A DNA stretch of 64,000 bases from [Empedobacter] haloabium (GTDB lineage: Bacteria; Pseudomonadota; Gammaproteobacteria; Burkholderiales; Burkholderiaceae_D): assembly GCA_008011715.2 (NCBI GenBank), contig CP136508.1, forward strand, positions 2,914,001-2,978,000. Reading direction: 5' to 3'. The notes under the pieces were generated by a model. The model was not told the DNA's origin. It worked only from the letters and a program-made list of their open reading frames with translations, and did not search any database. Numbering within the stretch: position 1 is the first letter of the stretch; every line of letters begins with the position of its first letter. Shown piece after piece: positions 41,533-52,184 of this stretch. Position numbers and translations under genes: made by a program.

Positions 41533-42459
41533 ATGTTGAACGAACGCGAAATCGAAAGCTGCTACCTGGGCCAGTTCATCCCGGTGCACTACCATCACAA
41601 TATGCTGATGGACAACAACCGCATGCACAGCTTCAAGTCGGCCATCGACTACGTCGTCAAGCCGGGCATGAAGGTGCTGGAACTGGGCGGCGGCACCGGC
41701 GTATTGTCGTGGTTCGCGGCGGCCAAGGCCGACAAGGTCTACTGCGTCGAGTTCAATCCGGACATGGTGCAGCAGGCGCAGAAATTCCTGGCGATCAATC
41801 CGAACGGCGAGAAGGTCGAGGTGATCCACGCCGACGCGTTCGAGTACCTGCCGCCGGAACCGGTCGACGTGGTCATCTGCGAGATGATCCACGTGGCCAT
41901 GCTGCGCGAGAAGCAGGTCGAGGTGATCGAGTCGTTCAAGCGCCGCTATGCGCAGAAGTTCGGCGGCCCGCTGCCCGTGTTCATCCCGGAAGCGGTACTG
42001 ATGGCCGCGCAGCCGCTGCAGCAGGAATACGATTTCGAAGGCTTCTATGCGCCGATCGTCCAGTTCCAGGAAACCGGCGTGGTGCACAACAACACGGTGG
42101 AACTGGCGCAGCCGGCCATCTACGCCGTGGTCGACTTCACCCAGCCGAACGCGCTGTCGTACGCCTGGCAGGGCAAGTTCGTGGTCGAGCGCGCCGGCAC
42201 CGTCAACGCCATGCGCTTCGTGACCAAGAACATCCTGGCCGTGGTGCAGGAACGAGCCACCACGATCGACTGGCTGAACCACTACATGACCTTGCCGCTG
42301 GCGCAGCCCGTGCAAGTGCGCGCCGGCGACGTGCTGCAGGTCAGCTTCGCCTACCGCGCCGGCGGCTCGATCCCGTCGCTGGAGGCATCGCTGCAGGCTG
42401 CCGTGGTGTTCGAAGCGGAGGAAGTGGCGACCGTCGAGGCGATCCCGGCCTTCGCCTGA
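41533..42459 (+). CDS. Class I SAM-dependent methyltransferase, PRMT-like
   Basis: A 308-residue protein. SAM motif I is VLELGGGTGVLSWFA, the acidic loop after strand 2 is CVEFNP, and post-motif II is ADAFEYLPPEPVDVVICEMIH. The CEMIHVAMLREKQ loop sits where protein arginine methyltransferases carry the double-E loop, and a beta-rich C-terminal half (about 170-308) resembles the PRMT barrel. ATG 41533 follows AAAGGA at six bases. The substrate is unknown; arginine methylation is a hypothesis. Confidence 0.8.
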   Translation: MLNEREIESCYLGQFIPVHYHHNMLMDNNRMHSFKSAIDYVVKPGMKVLELGGGTGVLSWFAAAKADKVYCVEFNPDMVQQAQKFLAINPNGEKVEVIHADAFEYLPPEPVDVVICEMIHVAMLREKQVEVIESFKRRYAQKFGGPLPVFIPEAVLMAAQPLQQEYDFEGFYAPIVQFQETGVVHNNTVELAQPAIYAVVDFTQPNALSYAWQGKFVVERAGTVNAMRFVTKNILAVVQERATTIDWLNHYMTLPLAQPVQVRAGDVLQVSFAYRAGGSIPSLEASLQAAVVFEAEEVATVEAIPAFA

Positions 42460-42572
42460 TCCCGCCCCAGTGCAGTTCGTGCCGCGTTTTCAGCGGCCGG
42501 TCGCATCCTTCGCCCGCGGCGCCCGCGGCGCGCTACAGTAGCGGCATCGATTGAATGCTGGCGGAGGATGCG

Positions 42573-42770
42573 ATGTTCAGTTTCATGCTGTGGTTGGTCT
42601 TGCTGTTGCTGTGCTGGCCGCTGGCCCTGCTGGCACTGCTGCTGTACCCCGTGTTCTGGCTGCTGACCCTGCCTTTCCGCCTGATCGGCATCGGCGTCGA
42701 CGCCATCTTCGAGACCCTGCGCGCCATCGTGCTGCTGCCGGCGCGCGTGCTGGGCGGCGCGCGCCGCTAG
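42573..42770 (+). CDS. Small hydrophobic membrane protein
   Basis: A 65-residue protein with two closely spaced hydrophobic segments (about 2-34 and 35-56), rich in Leu and Trp, ending in GGARR. The ATG at 42573 has a strong GGAGG site five bases upstream, which supports expression. I do not recognise a family. It ends six bases before the convergent phospholipase gene. Confidence 0.7.
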   Translation: MFSFMLWLVLLLLCWPLALLALLLYPVFWLLTLPFRLIGIGVDAIFETLRAIVLLPARVLGGARR

Positions 42771-42776
42771 GCGGCG

Positions 42777-43868
42777 TCAGAAATCGACCAGCACCCCCGC
42801 GCCCAGCGACATCTGGGCATAGTTGTAGTCGATCAGGCTCTGGCCATACCCCGAGAAGAACTGCAGGTAGCCTTTCAGGTTGGACCGGATCGGCGCCGCC
42901 CAGCCCAGCTGCACGGCGCCGTGCTTGGTGTGGAAGTTGCGCCGCGCCAGCAGCGAGTATTCGGTGCCGTTGTCGCGGTAGGACACGCGCACGTCGCCAT
43001 GGCCCATGAAATCGGCGATGTCGATGTTGTCGTTGTCCGAGCGGTCGTTGTCCAGGCGCTTCCAGATGCGCGCCGTTACGGCCAGCTTGCCGTATTCACC
43101 GCCCACCTCCCCATATAAACGGTTCCAGCTGCGCGACAGCTTCGCGGTCTGGCCGTTCGACTGGTGTACCAGGCCCAGGCTGGCATAGCGGAAATCGAAG
43201 CCGCCGATGCGCTTGCCGATCGGCGCCACCGCCATCACCTCCGGCTGGTAGTTGGTCTCGCGGAACGGGCTGGACGCGCTGCGGTTGTAGGCCTGCCAGA
43301 AGCTCTGCTGGGTGTAGCCGAACCACAGGTCGACGGGCGAGCCGGCGATCGTCTCCAGTGCCTTCATCTTGAAGCTCAGCTGGTACATCAGTTCGACGTG
43401 CTTGGACTTGATGCCGGCCGGCGTGTATTCCTCGAACGGGCCGTCGTTGATGCTGTTGCTGTAGTTGGCCAGCAGCAGATAGGTGTCGCGATGCGGGCGG
43501 AAATTGAACACGCCGCGCTTGCTGCCGGCGTCCAGCTCCCACAGCGGTACCAGGCGCGAAACCGGCGTTTCGTCCGGCGCCTTGGCGGCGGCTTGGCGCG
43601 AGGCGTCCGGGTCCACCAGCACGCCGCTGCGTGCCGTCGCCGGCGATGCCACCGCCACGCCATCCGCGGCTGGGGCGCGCTTGGCCAGCGCGTCATAGCA
43701 GGCCAGGCGGGTGGTGGGGTCGCCCAGCAGGGCGCAGCGTTCCAGGGTTTGCTCGACGGGCGCCGTCACGGACTGCGGCGCGTCGCTGGCGACCTGGGCC
43801 AGCACATAGGCGGGGGAGAGGGCGGCTATGGCAAAAAGGAGAGGAGAAGTCGTTGATTTGATTGTCAT
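42777..43868 (-). CDS. pldA: Outer-membrane phospholipase A1
   Basis: A 363-residue OMPLA-family barrel with a signal peptide (about 1-24, ending VLA). A periplasmic N-terminal extension of about 80 residues carries CALLGDPTTRLACYDALA, a Cys-pair motif often found in such proteins. The catalytic His-Ser pair is in GLVHQSNGQTAKLSRSWNR, and the FRETNYQPE segment is characteristic. It hydrolyses phospholipids misplaced in the outer leaflet. C-terminal residues end in Phe, as usual for outer-membrane barrels. Confidence 0.94.
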   Translation of the reverse strand: MTIKSTTSPLLFAIAALSPAYVLAQVASDAPQSVTAPVEQTLERCALLGDPTTRLACYDALAKRAPAADGVAVASPATARSGVLVDPDASRQAAAKAPDETPVSRLVPLWELDAGSKRGVFNFRPHRDTYLLLANYSNSINDGPFEEYTPAGIKSKHVELMYQLSFKMKALETIAGSPVDLWFGYTQQSFWQAYNRSASSPFRETNYQPEVMAVAPIGKRIGGFDFRYASLGLVHQSNGQTAKLSRSWNRLYGEVGGEYGKLAVTARIWKRLDNDRSDNDNIDIADFMGHGDVRVSYRDNGTEYSLLARRNFHTKHGAVQLGWAAPIRSNLKGYLQFFSGYGQSLIDYNYAQMSLGAGVLVDF

Positions 43869-43896
43869 AATAATGTCCGTTTAGCATCAACCCATC

Positions 43897-43902
43897 AGTA
43901 TA
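43897..43902 (-). promoter_or_regulatory. -10-like element upstream of pldA
   Basis: On the minus strand TATACT lies 29 bp upstream of the pldA start in a locally AT-rich stretch; the -35 is weak. Confidence 0.4.
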
Positions 43903-43991
43903 GGTGACGCGGCCGACTACCGGTCGCACGCCTGCGCACGGTCGCTGCTAGAATGAATCGCGCCACCGTCGTCCAAGCCAAGGAGACCGTC

Positions 43992-46103
<2,112 letters not shown>

Positions 46104-46239
46104 CGGAAACGGCCTACACGGCGAATGCGGTTCGACCTATTTCAAGCGCCCAGCGATCGGCTTACGATGCGTGTTGGCCCTGGCTGCGCGGCCTTGCGTG
46201 GCGGGGGAAGACCAACCGCAACCGTATGAGGAGGATTCG

Positions 46240-46803
46240 ATGAAACGACTCTTGACTCTGGCGGCGCTGGCTGTCGGCGGCGCCCTGCTCGCGAAACAAT
46301 TGAAGAAGAACGGTGGCAAGGCCGAAAGCTCGTCCGTGAAGGAATCCATCACCGTCGACGTGCCGGTGCGCACGGCGTACGACCAGTGGACGCAGTTCGA
46401 GGAGTTCCCGAAATTCATGGACAGCGTGCATGAAATCAAGCAGCTGGACAACAAGCGCCTGCACTGGAAGGCGGACGTGATGGGCAAGCCGATCGAATGG
46501 GATGCCGAGATCGTCAAGCAGATTCCGGACAAGCGCATCGCCTGGCGCAGCACCACGGGCACGCCCAACAGCGGCGTGGTGACGTTCGAATCGCTGGGCG
46601 CCAACCAGACCCGCATCACGCTGGAGATGACGTACACGCCGGAGGGACCGGTCGAGGCGGTGGGCGACGCGCTGGGCGCCGTGCGCATCGAGGCGCGCGG
46701 GAACCTAAAGCGCTTCAAGGAAATGATCGAGGCGCGCGGGCATGAGACGGGTGCGTGGCGCGGCACCATTGCTGGGCAGGGTAGCCCTGTGACGACGCAC
46801 TGA
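46240..46803 (+). CDS. Membrane-anchored SRPBCC (START-like) family protein
   Basis: A 187-residue protein with a short N-terminal hydrophobic segment (about 3-20, MKRLLTLAALAVGG) and a polyketide cyclase/dehydrase-type SRPBCC domain (ESITVDVPVRTAYDQWTQFEEFPKFMDSVHEIKQLD, GKPIEWDAEIV, TRITLEMTYTPEGPVEAVGDALG). Proteins of this type are often stress-related membrane-associated lipid or hydrophobic-ligand binders. GAGGAGG precedes the ATG. The ligand is unknown. Confidence 0.9.
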   Translation: MKRLLTLAALAVGGALLAKQLKKNGGKAESSSVKESITVDVPVRTAYDQWTQFEEFPKFMDSVHEIKQLDNKRLHWKADVMGKPIEWDAEIVKQIPDKRIAWRSTTGTPNSGVVTFESLGANQTRITLEMTYTPEGPVEAVGDALGAVRIEARGNLKRFKEMIEARGHETGAWRGTIAGQGSPVTTH

Positions 46804-46814
46804 TGCATCAAGGC

Positions 46815-46930
46815 TTGGGGACTGTCCCCAACGGGGACTGTCCCCGGTTTTAATCGGCAGCCTGGAGGGATCGGTACGCATGCGCCAGCGATAAAAACCA
46901 GGGACAGTCCCCTGCGGGGACAGTCCCTAA
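46815..46930. repeat. GGGGTC-type intergenic inverted repeat, copy 5 (GGGGAC variant)
   Basis: Left half GGGGACTGTCCCC-AAC-GGGGACTGTCCCC then GGTTTTAATCGGCAGC; right half AAAAACCAGGGACAGTCCCC then TGC and GGGGACAGTCCCT. The central bases differ from other copies (GAC for GTC) in all four arms, keeping the pairing. It lies between the convergent SRPBCC and EAL genes. Confidence 0.88.
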
Positions 46931-46979
46931 GCCTGAGGCTTCGGCGGCGCAAAGGAACAGGACGGTCTGGAACGCCTGG

Positions 46980-49391
46980 TCAACCCTTCAAAAGCGCCGC
47001 GAACTCCTCCGCCGGCACCGGCTTGCCGTACAGATTGCCCTGCCCATACTCGCAGCGCAGCAGCTTCAAAAGCTTGGCCTCCTCCTGCTTCTCGATCCCC
47101 TCGGCCACCACCTTCAAGTCCAGGTTGTGCGCCAGCGAGACGATCGTCTGCACCAGCCCCATGTAGCCGGCGTCCTGCGCCATCTTGATGACGAACGAGC
47201 GGTCGATCTTCAGCACGTCCACCGGCAGCGTGACGAGATAGGCCAGCGACGAGTAGCCGGTGCCGAAATCGTCGATTGCGACCGGCACGTCCAGGTTGCG
47301 CACCCGCGTCAGGATGTCCACCACGCGGCGGTGGTCCGACACCAGGCTGCTTTCCGTCACCTCGATCGACAGCGGCTGCCGGTGCGCCTCGGCCGTGTTC
47401 AGGGCCTTTTCGATGTCCTCGAACAGCGTGTCGCAGCGGAACTGCGCCGGCGCCACGTTGACGGCGATCTGCGGCGGCGCCAGCCCGGCGTCGTACCAGG
47501 TGCGCCAGTCCTCCATCGCCTTCTGCATGACGAGCCGGCCCACCTCGATGACGAGGCCGCTGCGCTCCAGCACCGGCACGAACTCGGCGGGCGGCACGAT
47601 GCCGCGCTTCGGGTGGCGCCAGCGCAGCAAGGCCTCGGCGCCGGCGATCTTGCCCGTCTTCAGGTCCACCTTCGGCTGGTAGTAATTGACGAACTCGCCC
47701 CGTTCCACCGCGTCGCGCAGCTCCGCCTCCATGCTGATCTGGCGCGCCAGCGCGTGGTCGGCGTCACGGTCGTAGAAGCCGATGTGTTCTTCCATGTGGC
47801 GCGCGCCCGCCAGCGCGTCCCAGGCCTTGACCAGCAGCTCGTCCGCCGTGGTGCCGTCCTCCGGCAGCATGGCGGCGCCGACGTTGACGGTACACCAGAT
47901 CTTGTGCTGGTCTACCTGGTACGAGCCTTCCAGCAGCGGGATGATGACGTCGTGCGCGTAGCCGCGCGGCGAGCGCGCCTCGTCCATCGGGTAGAACAGG
48001 GCGAAGCGGCCGATGCCCACGTGCGACAGGATCATCCGCTCGGCCACCTCGCCACGCAGGCGCTGCGCGACCTGGCGCATCAGGCCGATCGCCGCCGTGT
48101 TGCCATAGGCCGAACTGATCTCGTCGAAACGGTTGATGTTGATGAGCAGTACCGTGCCGCTGGCGTTGGCAGCCGCCAGCGCGGCCACTTCCTCGTCGAA
48201 ATGCAGGCGGCTGGGCAGGCCGGACAGCGCGTTGGTGCGTGCCAGCCGGTGCAGCTCTTGCGCATTGATCAGGCGCTCCAGGCCAAAGCTCAGCTCCGTG
48301 CCCAGCTCGCCGGCGCGTTCACGGTAAAAACTGTCGAAGAATTCGGCGCGGGTCGAGTAGAAGGAAATCACGCCCCAGCATTTGCCGTTGACGAACAGCG
48401 GGATGGCCATGCACGCCTTGATGTCGCGCCGCGCGCAGCCGCTGTTGACGTCGTTGGAGAACTGCAGGCGGCCCGTCTCGACGGCGGCACCGGCCAGCGC
48501 CGGCAGGAACCAGTCGGCCACGGCCTGGCCGTCCGGCGTGCCACTGTCGGCTTCGCGCCATTCGTGTTCGCTGCCGTCGCGCGCGGCCGAAGTGAACAAC
48601 TTCAGGCCGCCGGTGGCGCTGTCGCGCCGGCTGATGTCGACGATTTCCAGTCCCGGCTGGTGCGCCGCCTCGCGGCAGGTGTCCAGGCACAGCGCCTCCA
48701 GCGTGCGGGCGCGCGAGATGATGGCCGACAGGCGCGACAACAGCACATAGAAATTGTCGTGCCGGATCAGGGCCCGTTCCTTGGCCACTTCCTCCGTCAT
48801 GTCGATGGCGGAGCCGCCCAGGAAGGGCTCGCCGTCCACGTCGATGGGGAATTTGTGCACGAGCCAGTGACGGCTGCCGTCGTTGGACGTCTCCATCGTC
48901 TTGATCACTTCGCCGTTTTCCAGCACGGCGCGATCCTGCTCCTCCAGGCTGCGGCGCACGTCTTCCGGCCAGAAGTGGCTGTCGTCCTTGCCTACCACGG
49001 TGGGCACGCCAAAGAAGCCGTGCAACGCGGCATTGCCCATCACGTAGCTGCCGGAACGGTCCTTGATCCACAACGGCGATGGCGAGTGCTCGGCAAAGCC
49101 GTTCAGGAAGCCCTCGGCGCGGGCCAGCCGGCGGCGCATTTCCTGCTGGGCGCGGGCCAGCGCGGCGACGTCCGCCAGGGCGCGGCGCTGAGCCGCCGTC
49201 ATGGCCGGTGGCGCCAGCGCGAGCAGGGCCTGCTCGTCGGCCAGCACCCCCTCCGGCACCGGGCGGCCAAGCAGGTGGCCGGCCAGCCGTGCCAGCTCCG
49301 CGCTGGCGTCGTCGACCGGGGCGCGCGAGCGGACGGGACAGGCCGCCGGCGCGGTCAGTGGCTCTTCTTCCTGGGTGGCGATGTGATTCAT
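46980..49391 (-). CDS. PAS-GAF-GGDEF(degenerate)-EAL phosphodiesterase
   Basis: An 803-residue soluble regulator. PAS spans about 96-200, GAF about 215-375, GGDEF about 385-540 and EAL about 550-800. The GGDEF active site reads GIGRF, so cyclase activity is lost. The EAL domain is intact (GAEALLRWRHP, NVAP, EVTESS, IDDFGTGYSSLAYL, KIDRSFV, EGIE). It should hydrolyse c-di-GMP under control of PAS and GAF ligands. No ribosome-binding site precedes the ATG at 49391, so the start is uncertain. It lies 21 bp downstream of the PagP-like gene. Confidence 0.93.
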   Translation of the reverse strand: MNHIATQEEEPLTAPAACPVRSRAPVDDASAELARLAGHLLGRPVPEGVLADEQALLALAPPAMTAAQRRALADVAALARAQQEMRRRLARAEGFLNGFAEHSPSPLWIKDRSGSYVMGNAALHGFFGVPTVVGKDDSHFWPEDVRRSLEEQDRAVLENGEVIKTMETSNDGSRHWLVHKFPIDVDGEPFLGGSAIDMTEEVAKERALIRHDNFYVLLSRLSAIISRARTLEALCLDTCREAAHQPGLEIVDISRRDSATGGLKLFTSAARDGSEHEWREADSGTPDGQAVADWFLPALAGAAVETGRLQFSNDVNSGCARRDIKACMAIPLFVNGKCWGVISFYSTRAEFFDSFYRERAGELGTELSFGLERLINAQELHRLARTNALSGLPSRLHFDEEVAALAAANASGTVLLININRFDEISSAYGNTAAIGLMRQVAQRLRGEVAERMILSHVGIGRFALFYPMDEARSPRGYAHDVIIPLLEGSYQVDQHKIWCTVNVGAAMLPEDGTTADELLVKAWDALAGARHMEEHIGFYDRDADHALARQISMEAELRDAVERGEFVNYYQPKVDLKTGKIAGAEALLRWRHPKRGIVPPAEFVPVLERSGLVIEVGRLVMQKAMEDWRTWYDAGLAPPQIAVNVAPAQFRCDTLFEDIEKALNTAEAHRQPLSIEVTESSLVSDHRRVVDILTRVRNLDVPVAIDDFGTGYSSLAYLVTLPVDVLKIDRSFVIKMAQDAGYMGLVQTIVSLAHNLDLKVVAEGIEKQEEAKLLKLLRCEYGQGNLYGKPVPAEEFAALLKG

Positions 49392-49412
49392 GTGGCGTGG
49401 GCGCGATGGCGA

Positions 49413-49889
49413 TCAGAACAGCTTGAACTTCAGCTGGATGGCGAGGGCGCCGTGCAGGCGGTCCTTGTATGTGGGTACGATAGCAAAGTTCACGCCAAAC
49501 CTGTCGTACTCCACGCTGACGACCGGGATCGCGGCCAGGAACCAGCCGCCGTCGCGCATCTTCGGGTAACCGTCAAAACCGCCGACGACGGCGCCGATGC
49601 GCAGCGGGCCGATCGCTACGGGCTGGTAGTACAGGCCGACGTAGTTCGAGATGGCGCGGTCGCTGTTGTGGAAGCGGCCCGCCGTGACGGAGGCCACCGT
49701 CGAGAAGCGGTATTCGGCGCCGATGCCGGGGTTGGTGTCGTCGAAGTTCTTGTCGCGCTGGAAGTGGTACGAGTAGAAGCCGGGATTGACCCACAGCTCG
49801 CCGAGCGGCTGCGACTCGATCAGTTGGAACGGGTTGGCAAACGCGACGGCGGGGGCCGCGAATGCCGCCAGCAGGGCAAGCCTCTTCAT
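49413..49889 (-). CDS. PagP-like outer-membrane beta-barrel protein
   Basis: A 158-residue protein with a signal peptide (about 1-18, cleaved after AFA). The mature part alternates in beta-barrel fashion and ends in Phe. It shares the layout of PagP lipid A palmitoyltransferase: YSYHFQRDKNFD like the WHxxFxYDKEK of PagP, a central GRFHNSDRAIS like AFKDSWNKW, and GVNFAIVPTYKDRLHG near the C-terminus. The catalytic Asp-Ser of PagP would be Asn-Ser here, so activity is doubtful. AAGGA precedes the ATG. Membership is inferred by eye. Confidence 0.6.
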   Translation of the reverse strand: MKRLALLAAFAAPAVAFANPFQLIESQPLGELWVNPGFYSYHFQRDKNFDDTNPGIGAEYRFSTVASVTAGRFHNSDRAISNYVGLYYQPVAIGPLRIGAVVGGFDGYPKMRDGGWFLAAIPVVSVEYDRFGVNFAIVPTYKDRLHGALAIQLKFKLF

Positions 49890-49919
49890 TATCGTCCTTA
49901 TACTGTTAATAGCGCGACA

Positions 49920-49925
49920 ATTATA
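49920..49925 (-). promoter_or_regulatory. -10 element upstream of the PagP-like gene
   Basis: A perfect TATAAT on the minus strand (context GCTATAATTGTCG) 31 bp upstream of the start codon, in an AT-rich stretch. The -35 is weak. Confidence 0.5.
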
Positions 49926-50072
49926 GCGACAGTTCTACCGTCGCGCGGTTGTTGATTTGCTCTTTTTAGTTGCCACGCGGAATGTTCGCGCGGACGCACC
50001 GTCCGGGCCCGGTCAACCCGACGGCGCTGCCGCGCGTATACTCGGTGGCAGCACAACGGATCGGAGGCAGAC

Positions 50073-50603
50073 GTGAGGAAAACGGCAACGAGTTCGGCCA
50101 CGGCCTCGGCCTCGGCCTTGGCCTTGGCCCTGCTGCTGGCGGCAGGCATCCATGACAACGGACGGGCGGAAGGACAGGCGATGAGCGACGTGGGCGTGCA
50201 ATTGGCGGTGGACAGCAGCGACGGCCACGTGCGCGTCGACGTGCGGCTGGAGAACCGGGGCAAGCTGCCGGCCTACGTGCCGCGCGCGCTGGCATCGGCG
50301 CGTCAGCTGGACGGCCGGCTGTTCGACGTGCGCGACGCGCGCACCGGCCAACCGGTCCCGTACCAGGGCCGCATGGTCAAGCGCGGGCCGTTGACGGCGG
50401 ACGACTTCCTGACACTGGCGCCCGGCGCCACGCACCGGCACAGCATCGACATCACGCCGGCGTATGCGTTCGCGCCGGGTAAGCACGAGTACCGCCTGGC
50501 GTACGAAGGCGTGGCTGGGGGCGACGTGCAGGCACTGGTCGCTGGCAGCGGCGCCGCGCCGCTGGTGGCGCCGGCCGTCAGCTTCACGTACACGGCGCGC
50601 TGA
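50073..50603 (+). CDS. Exported stand-alone homologue of the M35 peptidase prodomain
   Basis: A 176-residue protein with a signal peptide (Ala/Leu-rich core, about 8-25). A GTG start is used because CGGAGG lies six bases before it. The mature part is a single beta-rich domain that parallels residues 27-134 of the neighbouring M35 peptidase: LFDVRDARTGQPVPYQGR then MVKR, against LFDVSRDGVPVPYEGK then HVKR, each followed by D-(D/Y)-F-T-x-x-P-G. No zinc-binding motif is present. It converges on the peptidase gene. A role as secreted inhibitor, chaperone or binding partner of the protease is inferred. Confidence 0.75.
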   Translation: MRKTATSSATASASALALALLLAAGIHDNGRAEGQAMSDVGVQLAVDSSDGHVRVDVRLENRGKLPAYVPRALASARQLDGRLFDVRDARTGQPVPYQGRMVKRGPLTADDFLTLAPGATHRHSIDITPAYAFAPGKHEYRLAYEGVAGGDVQALVAGSGAAPLVAPAVSFTYTAR

Positions 50604-50633
50604 GGATACTTAACGCGAACAGCGCCAATATAA

Positions 50634-50655
50634 AAGGCCGCGCGAACGCGGCCTT
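50634..50655. terminator. Bidirectional terminator between the prodomain homologue and the M35 gene
   Basis: A perfect 9-bp stem (AAGGCCGCG / CGCGGCCTT) with a CGAA loop. Read on the minus strand it is followed by TTTTATATT, a good rho-independent signal for the M35 gene, whose stop is 20 bp away. Confidence 0.8.
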
Positions 50656-50675
50656 CCATCCTCCGGACTGACGAA

Positions 50676-51740
50676 TCAGTTCAGCGCCGGGGTGTTCTCG
50701 CCGAAATATTCGTGCGAGTCGGCGTTGTCGACAGCGCGGCTCGGGTTGCTCGTCGCCAGCGAGGCGGCGGCGGACTGGCCGTAGGCCCAGTCATCCGTAC
50801 CGGCCACCACGTTGAAGTGGCTCATCTCGTGCACCAGCGTGCCGCCTTTCGAGTCGGTACCGGAGGTTGGCGCGCTCCAGAACGCCTTGCAGACGTAGAT
50901 CTTGTACGGCTGGGTTGGGTAGACGTAGGCGTAGTAGCTGTCCGTGCAGCTGCAGTCGACGTTGACCGGCTTGTTGTCCAGGCCGTCCTTGATGTTCACG
51001 AAGTGCGAACGCACGGTCGCGTAGCGGGTCGCGTCGTAGGTGCCGAACCACTTGGTGTAGCGGGTGCCGCGGTTGCCGGCGTTCAGGTAGCTGACGGCGC
51101 CGTTGGCCATCGTGCGGGCGGCGGACATGGCCGACGTGATCGACGTCTGCTGCGACGCGCTGCACGAGCTGAACGTCAGGCCTTCGCCAACAGGTGCCGG
51201 GGCCTGCTTCTTCATGTTCGAGCCGTCGATCCACACCTGCACGGCTTCGGACTTGACCAGGTCGTCGTCCTGCGCTGCCGCCTTGGCGGCGTTGGCGCCC
51301 TTGTCGCCTTTGTCGGTCGCGCTGTCGGCGGCCTTGGTGACGAAGCGGATCGCGTAGTCGCCCGAGGCCGACAGGTCGTACAGCGACGACAGTTCGACGG
51401 TGGCGGTGTGCGATTTGCCTGGCTGGATCGTGAAGTAGTCGGAAGCGCGCGGCGCCGGACGCTTAACGTGCTTGCCCTCATACGGCACCGGCACACCGTC
51501 GCGGCTGACGTCGAACAGCGATTCCTCGATCGCGCCGAACGGGGTCTGCCATTTCAGCAGGCGCTGCGGCACGGACGACGTGTTGGTCAGCGTGACCTTG
51601 ACGACCAGGTCGTCCGAAGGGCCCAGCGACTGCTTGTCCGTGCTGATGCTTGCCACGATGCCCGATGCGGCATACGCCGACATGCAGAACGCCGTTGCGA
51701 CCACCGTACCGCCAATCTTGACCATGTGATTCCAGCTCAT
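50676..51740 (-). CDS. M35 (aspzincin) metallo-endopeptidase, peptidyl-Lys type
   Basis: A 354-residue secreted protease: signal peptide about 1-24 (cleavage after AYA), a beta-rich prodomain (about 27-135), an Ala/Lys/Asp linker and a deuterolysin-like catalytic domain (about 175-354). Zinc ligands are His304 and His308 in HEMSH and Asp317 in GTDDW. Cysteines 193, 263, 265 and 284 suit disulphides. Relatives include fungal and Aeromonas enzymes cutting before lysine. AGGAGA precedes the ATG. A paralogue of its prodomain is encoded on the other strand just downstream. Confidence 0.93.
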   Translation of the reverse strand: MSWNHMVKIGGTVVATAFCMSAYAASGIVASISTDKQSLGPSDDLVVKVTLTNTSSVPQRLLKWQTPFGAIEESLFDVSRDGVPVPYEGKHVKRPAPRASDYFTIQPGKSHTATVELSSLYDLSASGDYAIRFVTKAADSATDKGDKGANAAKAAAQDDDLVKSEAVQVWIDGSNMKKQAPAPVGEGLTFSSCSASQQTSITSAMSAARTMANGAVSYLNAGNRGTRYTKWFGTYDATRYATVRSHFVNIKDGLDNKPVNVDCSCTDSYYAYVYPTQPYKIYVCKAFWSAPTSGTDSKGGTLVHEMSHFNVVAGTDDWAYGQSAAASLATSNPSRAVDNADSHEYFGENTPALN

Positions 51741-52149
51741 GCAGATCTCCTGATAAGAGTAGAGAGGGTGCCCGGCCGGGTTGGCACGGGCGTGAGATCA
51801 TCCTCACACGGTGTTTGTTGGACGTCAACATTGTCAAAGGCGTGCGCAACCGTGCGCGCGGTTTTGACGCAACATATTGAAGAAATAGGACAAATTGCCC
51901 GCAAATGTTAAATTTGGGACATTACTGCTGAGCAGGTTGCGTTGCAAAAAGGAATTTCGGCCGAACCCGGCAGGTCCTGCCGCGTCGCTCAGGCGCGCGG
52001 ACGCTGGCGGGGGAAGGTGAGGAGAATTCGGCGACAGCCTCCGATCTCGCGAATCAAGGGCCGGCATTTTCCCTCGGAAATTGAGGCTGTCCCCGATTGT
52101 CGCTGCGCACGACGGGCTGGTTCCCATCGTGCGCGGCGGATCGGCAGCC
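51741..52149. other. Intergenic region between M35 and U32 genes
   Basis: No gene is supported. The part next to the M35 gene (about 51820-51950) is AT-richer and holds promoter-like TTGACA and TTGACG on the minus strand. The part next to the U32 gene holds a diverged second copy of that gene's last 35 bp (51989-52023), a GACAGCCTC/GAGGCTGTC pair (52033-52041, 52082-52090) and a GCGCACGA-type hairpin near 52104-52133. Confidence 0.6.
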
Positions 52150-52184
52150 TCAGGCGCGCGGGCGCTGGCGGTGGAAGGTGAGGG
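51989..52184 (-). repeat. Duplicated 3' end of the U32 gene
   Basis: Positions 51989-52023 and 52150-52184 match at 32 of 35 bases. The second is the true 3' end of the U32 gene including its stop codon; the first is a stranded copy 161 bp downstream. Both would encode a tail like LTFxRQRPRA followed by a stop. Confidence 0.75.

Noticed and set aside
50073..51740. Toxin-antitoxin pair
   Set aside because: Both proteins carry signal peptides and are convergent, not an operon; a protease with a prodomain paralogue is a better reading.
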